From Luteibacter rhizovicinus DSM 16549 (GTDB taxonomy: Bacteria; Pseudomonadota; Gammaproteobacteria; Xanthomonadales; Rhodanobacteraceae): a DNA stretch of 64,000 nucleotides. The translations under genes and the position numbers were made by a program. This document shows, piece by piece, positions 51,149 through 60,137 of the stretch. A model generated the notes under the pieces. That model was not told the origin of the DNA, searched no databases, and was given only the letters and a program-made list of their open reading frames with translations. The stretch is taken from assembly GCF_001887595.1 (NCBI RefSeq), contig NZ_CP017480.1, positions 744,001 through 808,000 of the forward strand. Direction: 5' to 3'. Within the stretch, counting starts at the first letter, position 1. The number at the start of each line of letters is the position of its first letter.

Positions 51149-51532
51149 GTGACCACGACAACGAAAAAGACCACCGCGCGCCGCGCCACCGGAGACTGCT
51201 TCGAGGGCGCGGCGTTATCGTTTCTGCAATCGCGCGGCTTGCGCCTCGTGCGCGCGAACTTCCTCTGCCGGCACGGCGAGATCGACCTGGTCATGCGCGA
51301 TGGCCCGACCCTCGTCTTTGTCGAGGTGCGTTACCGGCGCAGCAGCGCGTTCGGCGGAGCCCTGGGTTCGGTCACCGCGGCGAAGCGGCGCAAGCTGATC
51401 AGCGCGGCGCACCTTTGGCTCGGCTGGCATCCGAACGATGCGCAGCGGCCCTGCCGGTTCGATGTGCTGGCTTTCGAAGGGGACACCGTGGAATGGATTC
51501 GCGCGGCGTTCGACGCCGACGGGGCTCGGTAG
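51149..51532 (+). CDS. yraN: UPF0102 (YraN) family protein
   Basis: 127 residues from a GTG start with AGGAGG at ideal distance. It is a restriction-endonuclease-like fold: GDCFEGAALSFLQSRGL, NFLCRHGEIDLVMRDG and LVFVEVRYR carry the Glu-Asp and Glu-x-Lys/Arg pattern of that superfamily. The function is not established. It follows lpoA by 27 nt, the usual order. Its TAG stop is supplied by a REP element. Confidence 0.9.
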   Translation: MTTTTKKTTARRATGDCFEGAALSFLQSRGLRLVRANFLCRHGEIDLVMRDGPTLVFVEVRYRRSSAFGGALGSVTAAKRRKLISAAHLWLGWHPNDAQRPCRFDVLAFEGDTVEWIRAAFDADGAR

Positions 51533-51724
51533 GAGCCGATTCATCGGCGAACAAAGACATGTGGGAGCCGATTCATCGGCGAAAAGCCAACGGAGCGGAG
51601 AAGCTGCAACGCCAATCGCCGATAAATCGGCTCCCACAAGGGCCGATAAATCGGCTCCCACAAGGGCATAGGCCATCGATAATCTGGCCCGCTGCCGCGG
51701 GATCGCCGATGAATCGGCTCCTAC
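51529..51724. repeat. Cluster of five REP units, yraN / HAD gap
   Basis: Forward units at 51529-51550 and 51560-51582, reverse units at 51616-51638, 51641-51662 and 51703-51724. The second and third form the same composite as near 25.7 and 47.7 kb, with a spacer starting AAAAGCCAACGGAGCGG. Segment 51684-51721 is a 38-nt exact copy of 25768-25805. The cluster fills nearly the whole gap between convergent genes, and its first unit includes the yraN stop. Confidence 0.87.
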
Positions 51725-51734
51725 CAGGGCTTCG

Positions 51735-52409
51735 TCAGGCTGTGGCCAGGAAGGCTTCGCGGCCCATCGTCGCCAGCTCGCCGACCGAGTCGATGGTGAT
51801 GTCGGGCGGGGTCTCGAGGAGGTCGGCGCCAGCCGCGGCGGCGTAGTGGCCCTGCTTCACGAAGACCGTCGTCACCTTGTCGCCGAGAAGCTTCTTCAGC
51901 GCGACGAGGATGCGCGGCTTATCGTCGACCATCACGTAGTGGTCGGCGGGGTAGCGCTTCTGCATGTCGTCGAGCATGTCTTCCTTGTGCACGTAGATCA
52001 GCACGTCCTCGCGGAACGCGTCCCACAGTCCGGCGCGACGGATCTTGCGCGGCTGGAACACCGTGTCGCCGTCGGACATGATCACCGGCCGACCCAGCGT
52101 ACGCAGGTGGTCGATCGCTTCGATCACGCCGGGAAAGCGGCGTTCGTCGAAGGGATAATCGAGCAGGAAGAACGACATCTCCATGAAGGCCGGGCTGCTC
52201 TCCTGGCCGCGCAGTCGCTGGAGCGCGCCCAGATAGTCGGCGTAACCGACCTGGTCGCGGATCTCCTTGTCGATCGCCTTGTAGCGCGCTTGCCCGGCTT
52301 CGCCGAAATCACGCACCAGGCGTGCGGCAAGGTCGGCACTGAAACGGTCGTTGTCGATCAGGGTGTTGTCGACGTCGAACAGGAAAACAATGGGGTCGCG
52401 GGTAGACAC
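51735..52409 (-). CDS. HAD-superfamily hydrolase
   Basis: 224 residues from GTG 52409, preferred over GTG 52424 because AAGGA lies 7 nt before it. Motif I FLFDVDNTLIDND, motif II MSDGD, a Lys in YVHKEDML, and motif IV VMVDDKPRILVALK make an active HAD phosphatase likely. The substrate is unknown; an all-alpha cap between motifs I and II (about residues 15-90) suggests a small phosphorylated metabolite. TATAGG on the minus strand (52443-52438) may be its -10. Confidence 0.82.
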   Translation of the reverse strand: MSTRDPIVFLFDVDNTLIDNDRFSADLAARLVRDFGEAGQARYKAIDKEIRDQVGYADYLGALQRLRGQESSPAFMEMSFFLLDYPFDERRFPGVIEAIDHLRTLGRPVIMSDGDTVFQPRKIRRAGLWDAFREDVLIYVHKEDMLDDMQKRYPADHYVMVDDKPRILVALKKLLGDKVTTVFVKQGHYAAAAGADLLETPPDITIDSVGELATMGREAFLATA

Positions 52410-52499
52410 GATGGATCCTTGCACGGGTAGCTTCCCGCCTATATGGGGATGCTCATCGTGGACCGAAGGGGCCTCGGGGTCTTGTATCGGCAGACCCGA

Positions 52500-55244
52500 T
52501 CAAGCACGCCCCGGCGGGACCAGCGAGAGCCGGGTCGCACCGCCCGTTCTCGAGTTCGGCGCCAGCAGGCGCTCGATTTCATCCGGCGGCAGCGGGCGCG
52601 AGTAAAGGAAGCCCTGCCCTTCCTGGCAGCCGGCACGGAGCAGGAAGTCGTGCTGGGCTTCGGTCTCGATACCCTCGGCGATCGTATGCAGCTCGAGGCT
52701 ACGCGCAATGGCCACCATGGCTTCGGTAATCGCGACGTCGTTGCTGTTGGTCGGCAGCCCGGTGATGAACGAGCGATCGATCTTCAGATACGCGACAGCG
52801 GGAAGTTTCAGGTACGCCAGCGAGGAATAGCCGGTGCCGAAATCGTCGATCGCCACGCCCACGCCCAACTTGTGCAGGGCGAGCATGGCGCGTTCGGTGT
52901 CCTCGCCAAGACGCAGGATGGCGCTTTCGGTGAGTTCCACCAGCAAGCGCTTGGGTGCGATGCCGCTGGTGAGCACGGCCTGGCTCACCCCCGCAAGAAA
53001 ATCCGGATGACCGAACGAGCCCGCCGACACGTTCACGGCGAGACGCAACGGCGGCAACCGTGCGGCATCCCAAAGGCGCAGTTGCTCGCACGCAGTCTCG
53101 AGCACCCACTGGTCGATCTGGCGGATCAGGCCCAGGCTCTCGGCAAGCGGGATGAACTCGTCCGGGCCCACGTTGCCGCGCTCGGGATGACGCCAGCGGA
53201 TCAAGGCCTCTACCGCGACGATACGACCGCTCTTCATCTCCACGCTGGGCTGGTAAACCACGTGGAACTCGTGACGTGTCAGCGCCTGGCGCAGCTCGGA
53301 AGCGAGCTTGAGCCGGCGCCGTGCATCGGCATGCATCTTCGGCGTATAGAAGCGCAAGGCGTTGCGCTCTTCGGTCTTGGCCACGTACATGGCCGCGTCC
53401 GCGTTCGCGATCAGGGTGACGGCGTCGTTGCCATCGAGCGGGTAGCCCGCGATACCGATGCTCGCGCTGACGAAGAGTTCGTAGTCACCCAGGTCGAAGG
53501 GGCGTGCCAGTGCGGCGAGCATGGCCTCGGCGACGACCAGTGCCTCTTCGCGCGAGCGCAGGTCGGCCAGCAGTACGGTGAACTCGTCGCCACCGATACG
53601 ACCGGCGATGTCCTCGGGCGTGAGCTGCGCGCGGATGCGCTCGGCCACGCGCATCAGGAGCGCATCGCCGGTCGCGTGGCTGTAACTGTCGTTGACCACC
53701 TTGAACGCGTCGAGGTCGACGAAGAGCACCGCGATGGCCCCGCGCTCATGGGCGGCGCGCGTGATCGCTTCGGCGCATCGGCGCTCGAACTCGGCGCGCG
53801 TCACCAGGCCGGTGAGCGGATCGTGCGTGGCCATGTGCTGCAGGCGCTGACGATCGGCCTTGCGCGCGGTGATGTCGGAGACCACGGCGACATAGTGCTG
53901 GGGACGCCCCTCGCCGTCGCGGATGGTGCTGATGCTCAACAGTTCCGGATAGGTGCTGCCGTCGGCGCGCTGGCTTTCCACTTCGCCCAGCCAGTTGTCG
54001 CCCGAGGCGATGTCTTCCCAGAGCGAGGCCGGCAGCGGCCGGCCATCGGGCAAGGTGCGCGTGGCGTCGAAACGCGTGCGACGCAGCGCCTGCAACGAGA
54101 TGCCGGTGAGCTTGGCGTGGGCGGCATTCGCCGTGGTCACGCGGCGATCGGCGTCGGCGATGATGACGCCTTCGGCGATGCTGGCCAGGGCTTCGGCGGC
54201 GATCTTGCGTTCCTGCTCCATCGCCACGCGATCGGAAATGTCGCGGACGATGGCCTGGCAGACCTGCCGCGAGCCCCAGGCGACAAGGCTGCTTTGGGTT
54301 TCCACCGGCCGGGTAGTGCCATCGGCATTGCGCAGCACGCCGTTCCCGGCGTGGTCGGAGCCTTCGACGAACAGGCTGGACAGCTGGATACCGGTGAGTT
54401 CGGCGCGCGAGCAGCCAAGCCAGCTCGCCGCCCGTCGATTGGCGTCGAGGATGCGCCCGCTCTCCTCGTCGACCATGAAGATGGCGTCGGCCGCGCTGTC
54501 GAACAGCAGGCTGTAGCGCTCCTCGGTGCCGCGGATGGTGGCGACGATGCGCCCGGCCATGCGTAGCCAAAGCAACGATGCGAGGGCGGCGACACCGAAC
54601 ACCGTAAAGAAGAGGACGCGGCCGATCCACGATGCGCCATTGGCGATATCGAGCGAAAAGGCTTTCGCACGCGGCTCCATATAGGTGTTGAGCGCGGCGA
54701 TGTGCGCGCGCTCCGCGTCGATCATCGAGGCCGGCGGCGCCCCGGCCGCATACGCGCGGTCGAGCCGGTCGGCGGTATCGGCAAGATCGCCCAGACTGCC
54801 GTCCACCGAACGCCATTCCGTCACGGCTTCACGCACGTAGGGCATGCCGGAAAAATACTGGAAGATGAAGACCATCCCCGGGATGGCTTCGGGAATCACG
54901 CCACCGCGGGCGAACGCGTCGTAGACCTCGGCGTGGACGAAGTCCCCGCTGGCGATCGCGTCGCGCGCCCAGCGGTCCGCCATGAGCACACCGTAATTTC
55001 GCCGAAAACCGGCAAGGTCCGCCGGGCGTCCGTGCGTGGCGTATTCGTCGAGATCGATGACCGCCTGCTTCTGCGCCTTGGACCAAAGACTCTCGCCGTT
55101 GAGGAAACCGGCGAGAGTCACCTGCGTCTGGAGCGCTACCCACGTGAGGGCAAGGATGAGGCCAACGACCGCGACGAGCGCATAGGCCAGTGGCCTCAGG
55201 CGTCTCGATAGCGGCAATTGGTGGCTGGCCTCAACGCGTTGCAT
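52500..55244 (-). CDS. Membrane PAS-GGDEF-EAL cyclic-di-GMP protein
   Basis: 914 residues. Two transmembrane helices (about 18-38 and 205-228) enclose a periplasmic helical sensor region. Two PAS domains follow (about 240-360 and 360-480), then GGDEF at 551-555 and EAL at 679-681. The EAL domain keeps NVSAGSF, ELTES, IDDFGTGYSS, KIDRSF and AEGIET, so both the cyclase and phosphodiesterase sites look intact. The RxxD inhibitory site five residues before GGDEF is absent (TPED). It makes or breaks c-di-GMP depending on signal. It is followed 75 nt later by the HAD gene. Confidence 0.92.
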   Translation of the reverse strand: MQRVEASHQLPLSRRLRPLAYALVAVVGLILALTWVALQTQVTLAGFLNGESLWSKAQKQAVIDLDEYATHGRPADLAGFRRNYGVLMADRWARDAIASGDFVHAEVYDAFARGGVIPEAIPGMVFIFQYFSGMPYVREAVTEWRSVDGSLGDLADTADRLDRAYAAGAPPASMIDAERAHIAALNTYMEPRAKAFSLDIANGASWIGRVLFFTVFGVAALASLLWLRMAGRIVATIRGTEERYSLLFDSAADAIFMVDEESGRILDANRRAASWLGCSRAELTGIQLSSLFVEGSDHAGNGVLRNADGTTRPVETQSSLVAWGSRQVCQAIVRDISDRVAMEQERKIAAEALASIAEGVIIADADRRVTTANAAHAKLTGISLQALRRTRFDATRTLPDGRPLPASLWEDIASGDNWLGEVESQRADGSTYPELLSISTIRDGEGRPQHYVAVVSDITARKADRQRLQHMATHDPLTGLVTRAEFERRCAEAITRAAHERGAIAVLFVDLDAFKVVNDSYSHATGDALLMRVAERIRAQLTPEDIAGRIGGDEFTVLLADLRSREEALVVAEAMLAALARPFDLGDYELFVSASIGIAGYPLDGNDAVTLIANADAAMYVAKTEERNALRFYTPKMHADARRRLKLASELRQALTRHEFHVVYQPSVEMKSGRIVAVEALIRWRHPERGNVGPDEFIPLAESLGLIRQIDQWVLETACEQLRLWDAARLPPLRLAVNVSAGSFGHPDFLAGVSQAVLTSGIAPKRLLVELTESAILRLGEDTERAMLALHKLGVGVAIDDFGTGYSSLAYLKLPAVAYLKIDRSFITGLPTNSNDVAITEAMVAIARSLELHTIAEGIETEAQHDFLLRAGCQEGQGFLYSRPLPPDEIERLLAPNSRTGGATRLSLVPPGRA

Positions 55245-55303
55245 TAGTCCCTCAGATCCTCATCCGGTCGTGATAGTGCGCCACTTGGTGCCCAACTTGC
55301 GAG

Positions 55304-56080
55304 TTACGCAGCTGCCTCGTTCCACGTGCGAATCGACGCCGTGGCATCCATGCAGCGATCGAGGGTAATGCTCATGCTGACGTAGCTGCGACGGACGCAC
55401 TCCTTAATGTGCTCGATCTGGTCCACCGGCGGATTGCTCCCCAGCAGGGTGCAGACGATTTCCAGCGCTTCCCATGGATGGGTATCGTCATAAGCGGCGT
55501 GAAGCTGAAGCCAACGCAGCCCGGCTTTGCGGCCCGTAATCGGCAGGCTTTCCGCGTAGGCCGCGCTTTCATAGACGATTTGCGACCAATCGCCGGTCGC
55601 GCCTTCCACCGCGTAGTTGGTTGCCGCGATGCCTGCGGCCAGCGAATCGTCGCGGCTCACCTCTTCACACCACTGGGCCAGGGTCTGCGTGCCCTTGGCC
55701 GGTTCGGCCCGGAGCACGTCCTCGCGGGACACCCCCGCGCTTTCCGCCCAGTTGAGCCAGTACTCGGCGTGGTTCTGTTCCACCCGGATATTGCGGACCA
55801 GCCAGCGGCGGGCGAGGTCGTCGCCCGGGCTGCGACCGTAACGCGTCTTCAGCAGGCTGTGCGACATGTAGCCCGGAAAGCGCTCGATGACCGGCCACAC
55901 GCCGATCATGAAGTTGCGGGTGGTCTCCGGATCGAGGGTGGCGGCAATCATCGCCGACCACATCTCATGGCCGACGATCTTTGCCCGCGTGTCCTCGCAG
56001 GACGAGACCATGTCCTGTGCCCAGAGCGGATAGCTGGCGATGTCGGTCTGTGAGCCGGTCAGTTCGAAACGTGCGTTCAT
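55304..56080 (-). CDS. Haem-oxygenase-like diiron/PqqC-TenA family protein
   Basis: 258 residues from ATG 56080 with GGGAG upstream; in-frame readings further up were rejected. It is all helical, of the PqqC/TenA-like fold now grouped as haem-oxygenase-like diiron oxidases. Candidate metal ligands are E101/H104, E159, and H194-D198-H201 with the +4/+3 spacing typical of the last helix. Several tryptophans and cysteines are conserved-looking. The substrate is unknown and no pathway neighbour is seen. It lies behind a divergent M13 peptidase gene and before the c-di-GMP gene. Confidence 0.7.
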   Translation of the reverse strand: MNARFELTGSQTDIASYPLWAQDMVSSCEDTRAKIVGHEMWSAMIAATLDPETTRNFMIGVWPVIERFPGYMSHSLLKTRYGRSPGDDLARRWLVRNIRVEQNHAEYWLNWAESAGVSREDVLRAEPAKGTQTLAQWCEEVSRDDSLAAGIAATNYAVEGATGDWSQIVYESAAYAESLPITGRKAGLRWLQLHAAYDDTHPWEALEIVCTLLGSNPPVDQIEHIKECVRRSYVSMSITLDRCMDATASIRTWNEAAA

Positions 56081-56307
56081 AGGGAACTCCCAAGGGATCT
56101 GCTGCCAATTGAAGGTCGAGGCAGGCCCGGGCGACCCGCGGCCCGCCAAGCCGGCCCCCTTGCGGGGCCGGACGATCATTAGGGCACAACCGACAGGCCG
56201 CTTTTTCGGCACGTAACGAGCTACGCCCACGTAGCCCATTCGTCATGGGCCACAGGCAGCGCGGCGGGGTCTATCGTGGACATCCCAACGGCAAGGACAT
56301 CGCTCCC

Positions 56308-58374
56308 ATGGTCACGATCAACCGCATCCTCGCAGCCGCCATCGCCTGCGGCCTCGCTTCCACCGGTGCCCTTGCCGCCGATGCCCCCGCGGGAACGCCC
56401 GTTGGCGTGGACCTCAAGGGCATCGATCATTCGGTGCAGCCCGGCGACGACTTCGACGGCTACGCCAACGGCACCTGGAAAAAGACCGCCATGATCCCCG
56501 CCGATCGCGCCAGCACGGGGGTGTTCCTGGAGGTGTTCCAGAAAGCCGAAAAGCGCAATGCGGCCCTGGTCAAGGCAGCGGGTGAAGGTCATCCGGCCGC
56601 CGGCAGCGAGCAGCGCCTCATCGCCGACTACTACAAGGCGTACATGGACGAAGCCGGCATCGAGAAAGCGGGGCTGAAGCCGCTCGAGCCCGCGCTGGCC
56701 GCGATCGATGCGATCAAGGACAAGACCGCCCTGTCGGCGGCCCTTGGCGCGCAACTGCGCGCCGACGTCGACCCGATCAACGCAACCACCCTCGACACCG
56801 AGCACCTGCTCGGCCTGTTCGTCGCCCAGGGCCTCGAAGACCCCTCGAAGAACATGCCGTATCTGCTGCAGGGCGGCCTGGGCATGCCCAATCGCGACTA
56901 CTACCTGAAAACCGACAAGGACATGGTCGAGACCCGCGCCAAGTACGCCAGCTTCGTCGAGGCGGTGCTGACGCAGGCCGGCACGCCGGACGCCGCCGGC
57001 AAGGCGAAGGCCATCGTCGCCCTCGAAACGAAGATCGCCCAGGCCCAGGCCTCGATCGTCGACAGCGAAGACATCCACAAGGCGAACAATCCGTGGCCGC
57101 GGACCGCGTTCGCGAGCAAGGCGCCGGGCCTCGACTGGAACGCCTACTTCAAGGCGGCCCAACTCGACGACCAGCCGACCTTCATCGTCTGGCAGCCCGC
57201 CACCGTGACGAAATTCGCCGCCCTGGTCGCCAGCGAGCCGCTGGATACCTGGAAGGCGTGGCTCCGCTTCCACACGATCAATGCCGGCACCAACGGCCTG
57301 CTGCCCAAGGCCTATGACGCCCTTTCCTTCGGCTTCTACGGCACCACGCTCACGGGCACGCCCAAGCAGCGCGATCGCTGGAAGCGCGGCCTGAGCCGGG
57401 TGAATGCGGACCTCGGCGATGCCGTCGGCCAGATCTACGTCAAGCAGTACTTCCCGGCGTCGTCCCGTGCCGAAGTGCAGGACATGGTCAAGAACATCCT
57501 CAAGGCGTTCGATGCGCGCGTGGACACGCTGGACTGGATGTCACCGGAAACCCGGCAGAAGGCCAAGGCGAAGATCGCCACGATCAAGGTCGGTGTCGGC
57601 TACCCGGATACCTGGCGCGATTACTCGAAGGTCGAGATTCGTCCGGACGACGCGTTCGGCAACCACGAACGCGCGGTGCTGGCCGAATATCACCATCAGA
57701 TCGCCAAGCTGGGCAAGCCGGTGGATCGCGACGAGTGGTGGATGACCCCGCAGACGGTGAACGCGGTGAACCTGCCGCTGCAGAATGCGCTCAACTTCCC
57801 GGCGGCGATTCTCGAGGCGCCGTTCTTCGACCCGAAGGCGGACCCGGCGTCGAACTACGGTTCGATCGGCGCGGTGATCGGCCATGAGATCAGCCACAGC
57901 TTCGACAATACCGGTGCCGAGTTCGACGCCCAGGGCCGTCTGGCCAACTGGTGGACCGACGCCGACCAGAAGCACTTCAAGGAAGCCGGCCAGCGCCTCG
58001 TCGAGCAGTTCAACCAGTACGAGCCGCTGCCGGGCCTGCACATAAACGGTCAGCAGACCCTGGGCGAGAACATCGCCGACCTTTCCGGCCTGACGATCGC
58101 CTACGCGGCGTACAAGGAAAGCCTGCACGGCAAGCCGGCGCCGGTGATCGACGGCTTGAGCGGCGACCAGCGCTTCTTCCTCGCGTTCGCCCAGTCATGG
58201 CGGACGAAGACACGCGACGCCGCCTTGCGTGCGCAGGTGATCGGCGATGGTCATGCCCCGGGCGAGTTCCGCGCGCAGACCGTGCGCAACCTTGATCCCT
58301 GGTATGACGCGTTCCAGCCGAAGGCGGGGCAGAAGCTTTATCTGGATCCGAAGCAGCGGGTGAAGATCTGGTAA
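56308..58374 (+). CDS. M13-family zinc metalloendopeptidase
   Basis: 688 residues from ATG 56308, where a signal peptide begins (hydrophobic to about residue 22, ending ALAA). VIGHEISHSFDNTG with HEISH at 526-530 gives two zinc ligands, and Glu 587 in ENIADLSGL gives the third. The NAFY-like segment is NAVNLPLQNALNFPAAIL, and the C-terminus ends in the invariant Trp. Neprilysin/PepO type; it cleaves short peptides in the periplasm. It is solitary and converges on the ABC operon. Confidence 0.92.
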   Translation: MVTINRILAAAIACGLASTGALAADAPAGTPVGVDLKGIDHSVQPGDDFDGYANGTWKKTAMIPADRASTGVFLEVFQKAEKRNAALVKAAGEGHPAAGSEQRLIADYYKAYMDEAGIEKAGLKPLEPALAAIDAIKDKTALSAALGAQLRADVDPINATTLDTEHLLGLFVAQGLEDPSKNMPYLLQGGLGMPNRDYYLKTDKDMVETRAKYASFVEAVLTQAGTPDAAGKAKAIVALETKIAQAQASIVDSEDIHKANNPWPRTAFASKAPGLDWNAYFKAAQLDDQPTFIVWQPATVTKFAALVASEPLDTWKAWLRFHTINAGTNGLLPKAYDALSFGFYGTTLTGTPKQRDRWKRGLSRVNADLGDAVGQIYVKQYFPASSRAEVQDMVKNILKAFDARVDTLDWMSPETRQKAKAKIATIKVGVGYPDTWRDYSKVEIRPDDAFGNHERAVLAEYHHQIAKLGKPVDRDEWWMTPQTVNAVNLPLQNALNFPAAILEAPFFDPKADPASNYGSIGAVIGHEISHSFDNTGAEFDAQGRLANWWTDADQKHFKEAGQRLVEQFNQYEPLPGLHINGQQTLGENIADLSGLTIAYAAYKESLHGKPAPVIDGLSGDQRFFLAFAQSWRTKTRDAALRAQVIGDGHAPGEFRAQTVRNLDPWYDAFQPKAGQKLYLDPKQRVKIW

Positions 58375-58390
58375 TCGGGTGACAAGAGCA

Positions 58391-58504
58391 TCGCCGATGA
58401 ATCGGCTCCCACACAGAGCGCAGCCCGGCTCTGTGTGGGAGCCGCTTCAGCGGCGATGTGGGAGCCGCTTTTCAGCGGCGATGTGGGAGCCGCTTCAGCG
58501 GCGA
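58391..58504. repeat. Four REP units, three in tandem
   Basis: A reverse unit at 58391-58413, then three head-to-tail forward units at 58434-58456, 58457-58481 and 58482-58504. The middle tandem copy has a 2-nt larger loop (core GCCGCTTTTCAGCGGC). The first two units are joined by an ACACAGAGC/GCTCTGTGT hairpin that could terminate transcription. The last unit overlaps the end of the ABC permease gene and supplies its stop. Confidence 0.87.
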
Positions 58505-59211
58505 TTCCTTCGAACGCGCCGCTCGACGACACCCAATACCCCGTCGATCGACAGCGCCAATGCCCCGACCAGCAGCGCGCCCTGCACCACGTAGGCCGTG
58601 TTGTTGCCCACCAGGCCCTCCACGATCGGCGAGCCGAGTGTCGTCGCACCGACCGCCGAACCGATGGTGGCGGTGCCGACACCGACGATGGCCGACAACC
58701 GCACGCCGGCCATGATCGGGCCGGCGGCCAGTGGCAGTTCGACTTCCCACAATCGTCGCCAGCGCCCGTAACCCATGCCGTCGGCGGCATGTAACGCGGC
58801 GGGCGACACGTTATCCAGGCCCGCGACGGTCTGCCCGAGCACGGGCAGCACGCCATAGAGCGTCAGCGCCAGTAACGTCGGCGCCGCACCGAAGCCCAGC
58901 AAAGGCACGGCGATCGCCAGGACCGCAACCGGCGGAAACGTCTGCCCGATCACGGCCACCGCGCGCACCGTCGGCAGCAACGACCGTCCGGCCGGACGCG
59001 TCGCCAACACACCCAGCGCGAGGCCCGCCACCACGGCGACGAGGGTCGCCAGGGCCACCAGCCAAAGGTGCGACAGGGTCAGCGCGAAGAAAGACGTGCG
59101 CGTGTAGAGCGGATGCGAAAGCGTCGGCATCCACGCGTGAAACCACGACGCGCTGTGTGGCAGCACGATGAGCAGGATCACCAGCAGTAATGGGGCGACG
59201 ATCGCCTTCAC
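58495..59211 (-). CDS. Osmoprotectant ABC transporter permease (YehW-like)
   Basis: 238 residues from a GTG overlapping the ATPase stop. About six membrane helices and the permease signature LWEVELPLAAGPIMAGVRLS (EAA loop, which contacts the ATPase). Similar to OsmU/OpuC small permeases. The C-terminal tail RRVRRNRR ends within a REP element whose sequence gives the final codons and TGA, so the original end may have been replaced. Confidence 0.85.
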   Translation of the reverse strand: MKAIVAPLLLVILLIVLPHSASWFHAWMPTLSHPLYTRTSFFALTLSHLWLVALATLVAVVAGLALGVLATRPAGRSLLPTVRAVAVIGQTFPPVAVLAIAVPLLGFGAAPTLLALTLYGVLPVLGQTVAGLDNVSPAALHAADGMGYGRWRRLWEVELPLAAGPIMAGVRLSAIVGVGTATIGSAVGATTLGSPIVEGLVGNNTAYVVQGALLVGALALSIDGVLGVVERRVRRNRR

Positions 59212-60137
59212 TCGCGCGACACCACGAGATCGGTGAGCAGGATCGCACCGGCGACCTGCCCGGCGTCGAGCACCGGCAGGCGATCGCGCCCTTGCATCAG
59301 CATCGCCCCCAGCGCGTCCTGCAACGAGGCTGCGCCATCGATCGCATCGCCGTCCGCGACCTCGCCCTTGCGCATGCTGTCACGCACGCAACGCACCGCC
59401 AGTTCACGCAGCCGCGCACGCGAACCGCCGACGAACTCGCGCACGCGTTCGTTCACCGGATGGCGGATGAGTTCGAGTGGTGTGCCGACCTGGGCCACCT
59501 TGCCGTCGAGCATCAAGGCCACGCGATGACCGAGACCGAAGGCTTCGTCCATGTCGTGAGTGACGAAAAGGATGGTCGTGGCGGTGTCGCGCTGGATCGC
59601 CTTGAGGCTGGTCTGCAGCGACTCACGTGTCACCGGGTCGAGCGCACCGAAGGGCTCATCCATCAGCACGATGCGCGGCCGCGCAGCCAGCGCTCGCGCG
59701 ACACCCACGCGTTGCTGTTGTCCGCCGGATAACGTGTCGGGATAGCGGTCGGCGAAGCCCGGCTCGTCCAGCTTGAGCAGCTCGAGCAAGTCCTCGACCC
59801 GCGCACGGATCTCGTGCTCCGGCCAGCCGAGCAACCGCGGCACCGTGGCGATGTTCTCGCCGACGGTACGATGGGGAAACAGGCCAACGGACTGGATGGC
59901 ATAGCCGATGCCGCGCCGCAGCGTCTCGACCGCCTGCGTCGCGGCATCCACCCCGTCGATGCGCACACTCCCCGCGTCGATGTGGACCAGTCGGTTCACC
60001 GTGCGCAGCAGCGTGGACTTGCCGGAACCCGAGGGCCCGACGAGGACGAAGAACTCGCCATCCTCCACGCGCAACGACAGGTCGTCGATGACGACGTGGT
60101 CGCCGAAGCGTTTATGGACGTGGTCGAATTCGATCAT
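59208..60137 (-). CDS. Osmoprotectant ABC transporter ATPase (YehX/OpuCA-like)
   Basis: 309 residues from ATG 60137. Walker A LVGPSGSGKSTLLRT, signature LSGGQQQRVGVARAL, Walker B RIVLMDEPFGALD and the H-loop VTHDMDEAF. A C-terminal CBS-like segment (about 245-305, DRLPVLDAGQVAGAILLTDL) is usual for OpuCA-type subunits and senses ionic strength in relatives. It couples ATP hydrolysis to solute import. Confidence 0.92.
   Translation of the reverse strand: MIEFDHVHKRFGDHVVIDDLSLRVEDGEFFVLVGPSGSGKSTLLRTVNRLVHIDAGSVRIDGVDAATQAVETLRRGIGYAIQSVGLFPHRTVGENIATVPRLLGWPEHEIRARVEDLLELLKLDEPGFADRYPDTLSGGQQQRVGVARALAARPRIVLMDEPFGALDPVTRESLQTSLKAIQRDTATTILFVTHDMDEAFGLGHRVALMLDGKVAQVGTPLELIRHPVNERVREFVGGSRARLRELAVRCVRDSMRKGEVADGDAIDGAASLQDALGAMLMQGRDRLPVLDAGQVAGAILLTDLVVSRE

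Noticed and set aside
58434..58504. Tandem repeats resembling a small CRISPR array
   Set aside because: Units are adjacent with no spacers, are palindromic REPs found elsewhere in the window, and no cas gene is near.
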